Source: Paratinospora sagittata
Taxonomy: Eukaryota > Streptophyta > Magnoliopsida > Ranunculales > Menispermaceae
DNA: 64,000 nt
Assembly (NCBI GenBank): GCA_035771175.1
Contig: CM069593.1
Coordinates: 3,218,461-3,282,460, forward strand
Direction of reading: 5' to 3'
The notes beneath the pieces were generated by a model, which saw nothing but the letters and a program-made list of their open reading frames with translations, made no database searches and had not been told where the DNA came from. The position numbers and the translations under genes are program-made. Shown here one piece after another: positions 1 to 14,600 of the stretch (positions within the stretch are counted from its first letter, which is position 1; the number at the start of each line of letters is the position of its first letter).

Positions 1-38
1 ATCAGGTTAGATCTTTATTAAAGGTTCCAGAAATTTAC

Positions 39-3000
39 CAGTTGTGACAAGTTAACAGCTTCACCTTCACTGTTCTCACCACACGGGCTACTTTCAATTG
101 TCTGTTAACAAAGTTGCATGAAAAAAACATTAGCATGACAAGAAGATGAAATCTTAGGAAGAATATATATGGATCTGTTACTGTAATATTCAGGACAAAA
201 TCCAAATTTTATGCCACTTTCTAGTTGACCACATCAAGCTCCCCAAAGCATAGAAACTAATGTTTGAATTCAATAGCGAAATGCAAGTTATGCACTTTGT
301 TCTATGCATCTGCTAAAATGAAGTCAGAAACGTCCCTTCTAAACCTGTAACAAGAGGAGTATTGACAGACCAGATTGAATGGGGTCTTATTGCAGTGAGC
401 TTTATAATCAATGTGGAACTATTTTTTGGGAGGTCTTGAGCATTTAACAAAGGCAGAGATGGAAAATGCCTGATGTCTAATTGCTATCAATGCTTCACTA
501 TCTGCCAATAGATAATCTCTGTCTGACTTTTGGATGTTTCTAAGAGAGGTTTGGTCATCATTCATCAATACTTCTCCTTACATCTGTTACAAACCTTCTC
601 TTCATTATTTAAGTTTTCTAATTAAGGAATTGACTTTATATATATAGGTTGTTCTTTTTCATATGTGCAGTTGTGGTTATATATTATTTCATACACTGCT
701 AAACAGAAAAATAAATAAATAAATAAAATAAAATAAAATAAATGAAGAAAAACAAAGACTTTCCTCCACTGCAAAGTGGTGGTGGCAGCAAAATGCAATT
801 ACCATATACATGGTCCATATAGTGGATCTCCAGAAATGCACCATACCAAGTTAAAAATTGGCTAACTCAAGCAAAGGAGTGCTATTTACAGATGAACAAA
901 CGGCCAAGATAAAATGAGGATCCAGAAATCTGGAACTATTTATTACACTTGTCTTTAAGGTCCAAGATACAGTGAGCTGGAGACAAGTTCCAAACAGTTA
1001 CTGCATATCAGTTATGGATGCATCATATATTTGATTTAAAAACAAAGAAGACACACGGACATGAAAGTTTGAATCTGAATGAAAAGCAAAAAAATAGTTC
1101 ACACTGTTATTCAGTAGAAAAGATGTTTTATCACATTCCACGTGTGGCTTCAAAATCTGAAATTGCATATATGAAAAGTGTCATGAATAGTGGCAGACAA
1201 ATAATCGTTTCGATGTAGACCAGCTGCGGTTGGGTTGCTACATGGCGATATGACAATATTATGTGGTACTATGGCTAGGCGTTCGCCCCGAGGGGGTGCG
1301 CCCACACCTGGGTAGGGGGCACGCTGTGCAACCCAGGGTGTGACAAAAAGGCAATGATGGGATTAGATGGGATTTAGGCCTATTGTTTATATGTGGGCTG
1401 ATTTAGGGTTGATGTGTAATGTCTATATGATTGAGCATAGAAATTGATGTATGGTAGGATATTGGTGTATGTTTCAGGATCTTGATTGGGTTGATTCGGT
1501 TTGGTGGTCGTGTGTGGTTAAATACTCTCACGAGGCTTGGTTGTGAGTAGACTTCATTTATGATTATATCTTTTATGTCATCATATCACTTATATATATT
1601 GTATGTTGAAAGCATGAATGTGTTCTAATGTTTTGAATGATGCATTGATTTGAGAAAACCTTATGACTTTGGTTGGGCCCATCTATCTGGCTAATAGGGG
1701 GACTTAACATTGTCATAGGAGGGTTTTAGGAAAGGAAATGATTGGGGTCAACGGTACGGTGAAATAGACGTGCACTAGTAACCCCAAATAAAACATGATT
1801 GGGATCAACGGTACGGTGAAATAGATGTGCACTAGTAACCCAATACATGTGGAATGTGGATCCAAATTGATAAGCTTTTACTTGCATCGAACTTATTATA
1901 AATGCTTGATATCTATATGTTATGAGCTTTTAATCATGCTGCACATTGACATGCATACATGATATTTATTGATGAGTATTGATAGCATATTTGAATTCTA
2001 TTCACTGGGCACTGTTGGCTCACCCTCATTTTCCTCTTTCAGGTCCTTCTGTCCCGAATAAGGGCAAAGGAGTAGTTATATCTTGAGGGCCTTGCCTGCG
2101 AGAGAATCCAAGGCCTCGATGTGAGTTGAGAGGCATTTTGATTGAACTGTGTTTTAAATTATGAAGTATTATATTTTGGATTATGTAATTATAACACTTA
2201 CCACATTGTAGTATGGGTGAGTTGGGACTTGTTAGATAGACCATGTGGCATATGACGGTTTTTATTTGTACCCACAATTTTGGACTTTATGTGTATGTCA
2301 ATTTTAATGGACTGTAGGGATTATGATTTTATTTGTGGTTCATTTTTATGGATTATCTCTTGTCTTTGATGATTAATACGGTGGGTAGTTTTGTTTAGTA
2401 CCTTTTGATATTATGTCGTTGTTTGAGATAAGGCTCGTAGGGTCTCAACCACCTCACGGGAGTTGAGGAGTGGTCGGAGATGCCTACGCCGGGCGTCCCG
2501 CCCCGACATTCCGCACGCCATTCCCTGCGGGGTTGGTGGTCCGGGGTGCGGGGTCGCCACAAAAAGAGTAGATAAAAAGAAGTAAGAACAGGATAAATTA
2601 TAAGAAAAGATGAGTCCTCATAAGCATATGCTTAAAATATTTTCATTTGCATGAAAATTTCACATTTTTTATTCCAATGTCGACACTTTATAATTTAATA
2701 TAAATGTCAACCAAAAAACATCACCTTGTTACAGATGTGTTCCAGACTACCAACTAAAAACAGTAAGTGATCCAAAAGGAAAAAAATATACACAGTTCAA
2801 ATACCAGTGTAAATATAGTGTGGCTTCTACTGCTCAGTAAGTTCAAATTTGTGGATCCCACATGTCGGTGAGCTGACATAAAACATAAAAGATTCATTGT
2901 TAAGAATGGGCCTTCTTTAAAAAAAAAAAAAATGCAATCAAAAGATACACACATTATAATAAAAGAAAACAATTACTAAAAGCATAGACCTATCTAACTA

Positions 3001-5608
3001 ACAAATAAGGATAATAATGTCAAAAGATGTATGCATTAACAAATAAAGATACAAAAGACTAACAAATAAAGCTTCAAAACTTAGACCTACTTAGAAAACA
3101 TACCAAAGGTCCCAAAGGTAACTCAGGATGTAAATACAAGATAAGGAACACATATAGTGTAGAAGCGTAAGAATTAATCAAAAGAAGCGTAAGAATTGAA
3201 AGTTTTTCATATGATGGTAGTAGAAGCGCAAGAATTAATCAAAAGAATACATATAGTGTGATTGTGTTAGCCTACCAATTAATGCCCTTCCCTTCACCAC
3301 CTTTCAGCTTTGCATAACCAGTTGATGACGTCCTTTCTAGTTCTCCTTATCAAAACTGAACGAGGTACTCTTTTTTAAAAATCTTCATTTCACTAGGGGG
3401 CCTAAAAATTATGGAAGAAGGGGAGTCAAGTCCTTACTCTCAAAATTGGATGGTGTTGGAGTCTGTACGGGCAACCAAGAAAGACAAGGGAGGTCGTAAG
3501 AAACTTCAGGCCGATTCTCCAGCAAATCTCTCCTCTAGTTCTCCTTCGTTATTGATAACCCATCCATTCATGCCTTCACTCCTCATCTCTTCACCTAAAA
3601 ATCTCATGTTTCATCTAAGACAGGTTTTAGGGTGTCTTGAGGCCCATGAGAAGATCAACATGGAAAACATGCTCCAAAGGACGTTCCCTTCCAAAACTCC
3701 CTCTCCTCACTATTGTATAATTCATATCCACTATAAGAAAGGATGGAGAACCTATCAATCAACTTTTTCTTCAATGTTAGTTTGCCATCAGCATCTGGGG
3801 CAAAGCGAGCACATGGAATGGACATCTAAAAGTTGGATAATTGGGATCAAACGCTTTCAACACTCTTTCCCGGTCTAGGCACATATGGAGGGTGACTCTT
3901 ATGGCTTCTCTTTGGTATATTTGGTTTGAACAGAATATGCAGATCTTCAAGAATTGTGGTAGGGATGCAGTTTTAATTTGAGAGCTACTCATTTTAAGGC
4001 TTCATTGTGGATGTAGTTTCAATTTTGGCATATACAGTAATACAGTAAGAAAGGAATAGGCAAATCTTCAAGGGTTGTAGTACGGATCTAATTCAATTTG
4101 GGAGCTATCTCAAGGTTTATTCTTGGATCGGTTGTAACATGCACTGCAAGGGTTATAATTTATATGAGAGACTACGGGGTTGAGGAATCTGTTGTAGTTT
4201 GTCTAAGGGGCCTTTAGACAACATCTTGTCCTCTTAGGATTCTTTGCACCCTTTTTGTGCTTAATGAAAGTTGCCAATTCTTTCTTCACAAAAAGGAAAA
4301 GAAAAAAAAGATTTGGTGGCATTTGACCTTTTGTAATCGATTCTTCTCTACTTTCTCCACATTGTCTGTAATTTCGCCCCCCTTGACCTTGACCAAGTTT
4401 ACAAGCATTTTTTGTGCCAAAGCAAAATTTGATATGGCAAATTTCTAAGAGACAATTTTGACCAAAAAAAAAGTTCAAAGTTCTAAGAGACAACCCTCAT
4501 AGTTGCATATATAAACCTTATACATCCAAGCAAAATAAATAAATTCACAATCCAACATCTTCGTCTTGTACAATATCAATGTCAGAGAAATATTTCAGTT
4601 GTAACAACATCTAAGTTGCCCCAAACTCTTGATACACCAAAATATCCACATGTTAAATGTAATCAAATTTTCACAAAAATTTGATTTAAGTTGGGTAAAA
4701 TATCAAAGCTTTTTCAAAAAATCCATTCGTGTTTTTCCTTCTCAAAGACAAAGTAAAAAAAAAAATCAATGGTAACTTCGACTTTTGTTAGAAGATATTC
4801 TTAAAGAATAAAAAATATATAAAATTGAAGTATAATTTTATATGTAATTAAAAGAAACTAAAGAATTGCTAAAGGAAGAAGCAAAATAAGATATACAAAA
4901 CTCTTATTTAAAATAAAAATGTACATGTAATTTATAAGTTTTTGTGTAATTAGTTCATATATCTCCTACATATGATAAGCATAAAAGGGTAGACTGGTGC
5001 ATGAAGCTCCCGCCTATGCGTGGGGTCCCAAGAAAGGGTTGAACCACTTTTGGATCTATTGTACACAACCTTACCTCGCATTGCAAGAGATTGTTTCCAC
5101 AACTTAAACCAATGACCACATGGTCACATACAACAACTCTTTCCGTTGCGTCAAGGCTCCCCTTCTTTGACACATGGTCATCATTATAGCTCATAAGTTA
5201 AAGACTTTTAAGTATATAATTGTGTTTGTTTCAACATATTTAAAAGAAACATAGATTTTTACAACATTTAAAATAAAATTCTTTATTCTTCTCTACAATG
5301 TTGGATTTGTACAAAAATTCTCCATGTTAGATTGGATATCCTGAATTAATCTGAATTTTAACAAACCAAAGTTTAGGCTAAATCTGAATTTTCAATCCTT
5401 GCACAGAAACTTACTCATAAGTTTTAGTCCCCGTAAACACAACCAAGCTATTCAATTTAACGATGCAATATTTTGTTGCTTAAATCAAATGCAAGTATGA
5501 GTGGCAATGCACGTAAAATCTGTACTAAATAATTCATAACTAACAAGGCATGCCTTAGTAGTAAAGTCAAAAAAAAAATTATTTGGCAAACTTAATGCAA
5601 GTTCCTAC

Positions 5609-5678
<70 letters not shown>

Positions 5679-8600
5679 GACAAAGATAAAAGGAAGGGAG
5701 CAAAGGGAGGTTTACCTTCTCCAGCAGCTATAAGTGACAAGGCATGGGCAGGGGATAAAACAACTTCTTCCTTTATACCTTCAACAAATGTTCCCTGCAA
5801 CCAAAATTCTCAATAATGAAATTTAGGTGATGGAAGTTCACCACAAAATATTCGTATCAGTAAAGAACTCTCAATGTTCTGACATTCAACCTTAACCAAG
5901 TACAGTAGTCATAGAGCTGTAACAACTAGTAGGAAGATAAGGAGTTAAATAGTCCACAATGCGCGGCATAAGTGGATAATGTGTTTCTTTACATCAAATC
6001 ATGCACTCTTATAAGATATTTAGTAAATTAGAGACCAAAAGTGCGTAAAAATATCAGCATCCCTCCCTTCTAATTGTGAGGAGTGTTTTTCTTTGAATCA
6101 TTTAGGTGGGTGGTCAAATATATTGAAAGATATTGGGAGAGTGGCTTCTTCTTTTTTTTTTTTTGGCAACTGTTTGGTCTACATGGTGTGAGAGAAATGT
6201 AAAAGTGTTTGATAATGGTTCCAACGATGCTCTCTCAGTTTGGGAGTCCTCTAAGTTCACTGCTTCTACTTGGGTGGCGTCTTCTAGGTTGGGAGCTGGC
6301 TATTTTATTTCTGAGTGGCTTAGGAAATGGTCAAGTTTAATGTAATGGCTTTGGTGCCTTAGGTTTTGGGTGGGGGTTGGAGTATCTCTGGTAATCCTTG
6401 TTCCCTTTCTTTTGTACTCTTACTTTTGGATTAATATATCTTTCTTGTTTCTTCTCAACAAAAATAAATAAATAAATAAAATAAAATCAGCAACCCTTGT
6501 CTAATTCCCCTACTCTTTTGGCAACGCCCCTCTAAGATTTTGTCTAAGGATCAAAAATTAGATTTCTCCCTAAACTTTAGTCCCTTAAAATTCAGAAAAT
6601 AATTCAAGGAAGTCCAATTTGATATAGAGAATTTTCACAAAAATTCAACAACTTAGGTGAGTATAAAGAATTTGATCTAGATGATGGGAAAACCAATGTT
6701 TCTCACTAGATGCTAAAAAGAGCAGTTTGGTGATTAGCCTATCTCGCACCACTCAAAGCCTTCATAAAATCATTGTCGGGGTCGAGTTCTATTGTAGTGG
6801 AGGTTTCTGTGAAGAGATCCTTCTGCCAGTGAAGATTTATTGTTCACATGTCTAAAAGCTGCTAAGATGCGGCTCACAACAAAGCCGTATCGCGCGAGTA
6901 ACCTCGCACTCACTTTAAGTTGGTTGCCAGATGTTAGTAATCTATAACACTTGATGCATATTGCATAAGAACAAATTATTTCATGACTTCAATTCCTAGC
7001 ATTCATAGGAGGAGATATAGGGGTCAATTACAAATAATTTATAATTTGTGTATTTTTTCTTTTAGATTAGACTTTTGTAAATTTTATTTTCCTACTTCCA
7101 TTATTCTTTAGTTCCTATCTACTACATATAAAATCGTGATTCAATTTCATATATTTTCATCTGTAGGAAATATCTTCTAGTAAAAGTTAAAGTTCGATTA
7201 TTTTCTTTAAAACTTTGCATCTGAAAAGTAAAAAACTCAAAAGGTTTTTTGAATTTTCCAAATTGTTTCAACTTTAAACCTAACTTCAATGGAGTTTTTG
7301 TAATATTTCATTTACATTTAATGTGTAATTTAATAAATTAAAAAATTGATAAAAAATGGAGAAATTGGAGAATTTTCACCATGGTTTTGTCTAGAATACC
7401 TATACCTAGATAGACTCAATATGATATTAAAGAAAGGTATAAAAAATTGACAAAATTCTCCACATTTAATTTTGTCAATGTCCAACTTGCAGAATTACGA
7501 AGTAAAGTAATTCTGAAAATGCAAAAAAAAAAAAAACATAAATTCGAAAAAATTCAATAAAGTTTGATTTTTTTTTAAATAATAAAATTAGAAAATGCAA
7601 AAAACTGATAAAAACTTCCACAAAATTCAATAAAGAATTGATCTTCAATAATCACCTCACTTCCTGTAACAATATCAAAAGGCAAAACTCAAATAGCCTA
7701 GCACAATATGTGACGTTGTGATATGCTAAGCATGGCAAGAAAGGAAGAGGAAAATGTTACAACAAATAAAGAGAAAACTCATAAACATTATTGAAAAGAT
7801 CAATACCAAAAGTAACCATTTCTAATTTCAACAATTAACACAACAAAATGAAAAAACACATCAGCCTAGCAAGGCAGTAAGTTATGCTTCCATCAACCCA
7901 CGTAATAAATAAATAAATATAACACACACACAAACACGCAAAACAGTACATTTATAATAGCAATCAAGCCAATTATGCAAAGTTGTGGTTTGTTAACTAG
8001 AGAAAGACATAAAATAAAATAACAACAGAGAGAAAAAAAAATGTTGAAGATCATGCATCATTTTTTTTATTTCATTACCAACATAGCAAGATCAAAAGAA
8101 AAAGTGTCTATGGTTAGTTTGCTTTTTACTAGCAAGCTAGCAAATTATTGAATTTTATTGTGCATGCAAACTACGGGAAAAAAGAAAAGAAAAGAAAAGA
8201 AGGCAAAGAAAGAAAGAAAGTTAAAGTAAAAGCAAATTTCAAAACAGCATTAAAATAGTTCCTAAAGCTATTTTTTATTTTAAGTTTTAACGACCCCTAA
8301 TGGTAAGTAAACAAATTAAGCAAAGTGGACTGCAAAGCTAGCAAATTAATTAGTCTAACAACAAGCCATCACAAAATTGAAAACCAAAACACTAAAAGAC
8401 TCAAGACCAGAAAGCCACCAAATCAAATTTCATCAGCCCACCGAACAAAGATCAATTTTGTGGGGTATGGCTATTTCTATGTATTAAAGGTGTCTATTTA
8501 TATTTATTTTCATCATATATTTCAATAAATCTGGATAGTTACATTTGTTGATGCAAAAATTCTTTAAACTTTTCTAACTTGACAAACTTTTACAAAGATT

Positions 8601-11600
8601 CTCCATGTCGAATTGAACTTCTCCAAATTAATGCAATTTTTAAGTGATCGAAATCTAGGTCAAGGTCAAATTCTCAATCCTTGTCCATGGAATGAAAATC
8701 TCTGAACTTCTTCGCATTTTCATTGAATATTTAAACTTTTCAATCTTCGAATTATGAATAAAATTATACGGAATATTGCAAAAACTTCATCAAAGTTGGG
8801 TAAAAAATTGAAATAATTTGTACAATTTAAAAAATTATTTGAGTTTTCTTACTTTTCAAACATAAGTAAAATAAATAAATAAATAAAGCCAACATGAACT
8901 TTTGTCAGAATATGCTATTTAAGAAAAGAATATATAAGATTGAAGCACAATTTCATATGTATTAAAAAATCACTAATGAAAGAAGGAAAATAAGACTTAC
9001 CAAAAACTATAATTTACAAAAGAAAAGATCATATAATTTATAAAATGTGCATATTCAACCCATAAATCTTCCAATAAATCTTCCACATATGTTAAGAATA
9101 GAAGTCATAAAATAGTTTGTTACTCTCATAGAGCACATATCAAGTATTATAGACATTTAAACCTTACTTTACACATTGTTTTTAAATTTTAATATTTAAA
9201 GAGTTTTAATAGTAACAATTATGTTTACTTTAGTATGTCTGGAAAGAAGCTATTCCCAACATTTAAGCCAAAACCTTTCTAAGATGTCAAGTTTTTGTAA
9301 AAGTTCTCCATGTTGAATTAAACCTCTTCGAATTAATTCCAAATGTTAAGGACAAAAAGTTTAAGCAAATTTGAATTTTCAATCCTTGGTTTGAACTTCC
9401 CAGTTTGACCACAAGTTCCCCAAAGTAGTTCTTTAGACGTTAAGATAAGATCCAGAATTCTGGTATTACCAACAATCTTTGAATGAGCAAAGACTTCAAT
9501 AAACAATGGGTAGGCAATGTACACATAATTATGAATTATTCAAAATCAGCTCACACTAAAAAATCAGAGAGTTGTTAGTCACAATAATCAAATTGAAAGG
9601 AAAATGGGTTCTATAAAAGTTAAAAAATTTATTTAGTGTAGAAATATGAAGAATGAAAGACAAGTACCTGAAAGTCCTCTCTAATTCTCAGGTTCTGGCC
9701 TACTGGATTTAACAAGTCATTGACGACCTGAAACAAAATAAAGTAATTGAATATTGCCACAGAATGCAAAACATCAAAGAAGCTTTGTAGCTTCTGACAA
9801 ACATACATGGGACCATTAAATAAGGGTTTGTAGGATTTGATAATGATTAAAAATTTAAAACAATAGCAACATTCACACTTGGGACCTAGTAGTGCTCATC
9901 CATTAGCAAATAGCATAGGTACTGTCCTCAAAGAGAAAATTTAATATGTTCAAACAACCTAACAAAAGTCAAGACTTAGGCAGTGTTTGTTAACTCTACT
10001 TGCAACCTCTAAATAAAGTAGGGACTAGAGAATAATGAACAAATTAGTTTTTAGGTAAATATATTTATTTTCTCTACCTCCAATTGAAGTAGAGGTATAA
10101 CCTCTATGAGAATATGCAAAAACATTTTGGCTTATTATATTAGAGCTTAAACCTCATTTACAAATAGAAATTCATTTTAAAGTAGAAGTCGAGGTTATAT
10201 AGTGTTAGCAAACAGGTCTTTCGATTTCTTAAAGATAAAAACAGACTAAACAATGATTACTTACAAAAGGAAAAAGTGTAGAAAGGAGCATGGTCAATTT
10301 GGACTATCAAACAACTGTTGTCCCATTTCTTTCTTTGGTGAGGAAGGGGGCTTAGTGGAGGAGGGAAAGAGAGAGTGTTGAGCCATGAAGGCACAAACTT
10401 TATATAATTTTTTTCTCGGACCTTTTATTTTTCAAGTAAACCTAAGAAAATATTACAAAATCATGATGTAGCCTATATATTGTGTGTTACTATGTTTGCT
10501 TGATATACATAGTTGGGCCTCGTCCTAACAACTAAGTCTTCTAGGTCAAGTAGTTATCTAATATGATATCAAAGCTATGGTTCTGAAGGTATTTTGTTCA
10601 ACTCTCCATGCAAGCGTTTATTTGTATATCTCATGATAAGTCTTGTTTTTCATTCCTGTCTTTTCTCCCTTTTATATATGGTCCAGGTGTCATTGTACAC
10701 ATGCACATGAGGGAAAGTGTTAATATCTTCAATTGTTTTATATACATAGTTAGAGCTCTACCTAATAGCTATAGCTTTCATATCAGGGCATTAAACCGAA
10801 CGAAGAAGAAATACACAATTGCAAATAAATGAAAAAATAATAATGATCGACAATCATTCCTAAACATTCTGCATCAACACTTATAATTATTCACCAAGTT
10901 CATTAAATTAAAATGTCAAGAATTTGTGTGATCATCCAGTAACAAAAGTAGTTGCAAAAGAAAATGTACATATTAGGAAAGAACAAGATATAGACTTCAT
11001 TCAATGCACAACATTGTGCTATTATATGGGTGCTTATGAACTAAGTACAAACAGCAACAAAGACAATATGTACCTAAATGAAGCTACTGCATAAAGTCCA
11101 ATTCGTGAAACTCAAAAAGGGGAATGAAACATAGGCACTTCATTCATTACATGTAAGATACGTAAAATGCAAGAATATCAACCTGCAGTGACAAGGTAAA
11201 TAACTTGAAAGCACTAAAAATAGCTCACCTCATTGTAGATCTCCAGATACGACACACGAAGGAGAAATTCACGGCTTGGAGTCTAGGGCATTGACCATGC
11301 ATACAATATATTAGACTAAAAAACCTCTTATTTTCCAAAAATAAAAAATCTCCTAATGGAACCTGTAACGACAAAGGACGCAAAGCATCCCATCTATGAT
11401 ACCTCTTGAATAACGCTAAATGCATCCTTCACAGCCAATGGTATAATACCAGGAGACCTCTGATCACCCTGTGATTTGCACAATCCCATATTAGAATATT
11501 AAACCATTTCTAGGATAAATTATTTATTCATATTTATGAATTGAAAGTTTATTGAATAAGATAAAATGCAATCCAAAATGATTGCAAATGGAGAAGGGCC

Positions 11601-14600
11601 AAAGTATGAGCGCTTTAAGAAAAACTATCAGCAACATCAAATCTTCCTAATTCAATATTTTTTAAAAAAACTTAATACATTCAATAAATTTAAATATATA
11701 TATATATATTATATAATGCAAAAGTCCCAGGGAAAGAGGTCTTTGGCAATATTGATTAAGACTTAAGAGAAAGTCTATGATTGCAGATCAACAAATTTAA
11801 TATGGTGAGTTTGAGGAAAAAAGAAGTTACAAATAGGTATAGTGGTGTATGTATGTATGTATATGCATATATGATAAAATGGTAACCATATCAAAAACAA
11901 TGATAGGAGACACTGGTTACTTTCCAATTATAATAGCTTTACATAATCATTAACTCCTGTGTTTTTGTTATAGTTATAGATGAATTGACTAAACAATATT
12001 CATAAAGACATTCCATTGTATATCATTTTGGTTTATATATTGTTCCAATAAACGAAACTAAATCAAAAGCTTAATGTTATAGTTGATGTTTAGAGAAATA
12101 CATTAAAATCTAACATGTTCAATGTTATAACTTAAACGAAATATATTCAACCCAACTCAACTAATCCTTTTCCCTACTAAACCGAATATACTAAATTTAA
12201 TTTTAGTGAAAGTATATGCAAATCAAGATACTGTAAAGACTAAAAGTCAAGATATACTAGTAAAGACTTAAGATATATTTGCTCAATTATTCTATCGTTT
12301 AATGTTTTACCACATATCCCTCTTCAACATTTTGTTTCACTTAATTTGTTCACATGTTGTTTCTTTATTGCCCAACATTCTATTCCACATAGCATAGCTG
12401 GCCAAATAGTAGTATTATAAAAAATTTCCTTTCACATTCAATGGGATGCGTTGATCATTTAATGCTCCAGAAGTACTCCTCCATTTAACCCATCTTGCTT
12501 TAACTCCGTGATTCACATCCTAACTTATTTCACCTTTTTGATGAATAATGGATCCCCAAAACCTAAAATTCTCACTCCTTGGCATCTCTTGGCTTTCAAT
12601 CTTCACTGTCTCTTCATCTATATTTCTACTTCCACTAAAATTACATTTAATGTATTTGGTTTTAGTTCTACTAATCTTGAACCCTTTAGATTCTAGAACC
12701 TCTCTCCATCCAAGTTGACAATATTTCCTTTTCAAAAAAAAAGTTGATAGTATGTAATGGAATATCATCTTAAATAATAAATTTTAAATGCTTATTATTC
12801 TCACTTAGGCATTGAGAATATAATGCTTATATTATTCCATTACAGTGTGAGAAAGGTCAATGAACAAGGTCTAAATCTCACATGCATTGTATGGGTCTTC
12901 CCACTGCTTGTCACACCATAAGCGAAAATTGTACCTGGTGGAGAGAAATAAATAGAAAAAAAATAAAGTTTAAGTGGTTTTCCCAGAAATCAGCAGCCAA
13001 ACATTCTTAAATACAACATGTAACAAGCAAGTGAAAGTGATTTTGCTCAAAATGGTCCATCAATCTACATATGAAACAATTATGATGAATTATCAAAATG
13101 TCTGCTGATCATGCATAGGATCGTATTTCTAGTTAACTTAATGGTACTATTAGGGAAATGGGGAAACCAATAGCAAGAAGACAACGTTCTATAAGTTTGA
13201 CCAACAGAACTGAATGATTCAGTGACTAGAGAGATTTAGGAAATATACAAATGAAATTGGAGAAAATACTAAAGAAGAGTTCATTTTTCTGAACCAAACC
13301 AGCAACCTGAGGCAGAAAAAGCTGAATTGACTAATGCAAGCCAATGAGCGGAACATGATGACAGCGATTTTGTGGGTTATCAATTATCACACTATTTAAA
13401 GACCTTAAAAAGAACTTTGCTCATTGGAAGTCTACAAATTTATCTCATACTATAAGACATGTTTTTGCACACCTTACCTAACATTGAACTGTTGGGAAAA
13501 AAAAAAGTGAATAGGACACTCACTTCTCAAAAAATGTGACTTCTCGCTTTCCAATACAATTCTTTCCTTCTTTCTTTTTTTTACAATAATTGTATTACAA
13601 TACTACAAGTTAAGGAAATGAATTGAAATGGAATCCATACAGGACCAGAATTTCATTTAAGAATCCAGTTACATAATCACAGATGACCAAGTTTGCATGT
13701 CTAAAGCCATGAGCCATGTGCATTGAACCTCAAGATTTATACAATGGGCATCAGGAAGAAATTGATCCAACCAAAAGTCCAAGGAATGGCCATAATCAAA
13801 TCCAGAAATTTGTTAAGCCTTCATCTTCTTCTTCTATTACTGTTGATTGTTGATATATCATATATCACTCTTCCTAACTGATGCATCTAATGATCTTTAT
13901 TATATATATCCAAACCATCTTAATCAATTCCCTTTATTTTATCATTAACTAGGGATACTCCTATCATTTCTCAAACGTCTTCATTTCTAATTTCATCTTT
14001 TTTAATACTCTGTCATGTATCTATCTTGACATTTATATTTTGTCACACTTAATTTATTAACATGTTGCTTCTTTATTGCCTAACATTTTATTCCACAAAG
14101 CACGTTAGCCTAACGGTCTTCGTATAAAATTTTCTTTTTGACTACAATGGGATGCTTCAATTATATAATATATTAGAACCACACATTCACTTAACCCAAC
14201 ATGCTTCAATTTTATCATTGACACCATCTTTTATTTATCTCTTTTGATAAATAATGGGGCCTCAATTCCTAAAGTTTTCATTCCTAGTATCTCTTAGTTT
14301 TCAATCTTCACCTCACTCTACCTATATTTGTAGTTTTACTAACATTACATTTAACATATTCAATCTCAATCTTACTAATATAAACCCTTGAGTTCTGAAT
14401 TTCTCTTCAACATCTAGTTTAACATTAACTCTTCATTTGTTTCACAATTACACAATATCATTAGCAAACAAAACGTGAATGCAAAAAAGAGAAGGGCATA
14501 AGGTCAATACCTAGTGTACCCTACTATAATTGATTACTCATTGGTTTCTCCTAAGTTGTTTTTTCTATGGTTAGCACTTTATCGTAGATATTCTTTATCA

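Noticed and set aside
3411..3878. 155-codon plus-strand open frame
   Set aside because: Lies antisense in kinesin intron 8 next to LINE remnants, low-complexity Ser/Leu stretches, no recognised domain.
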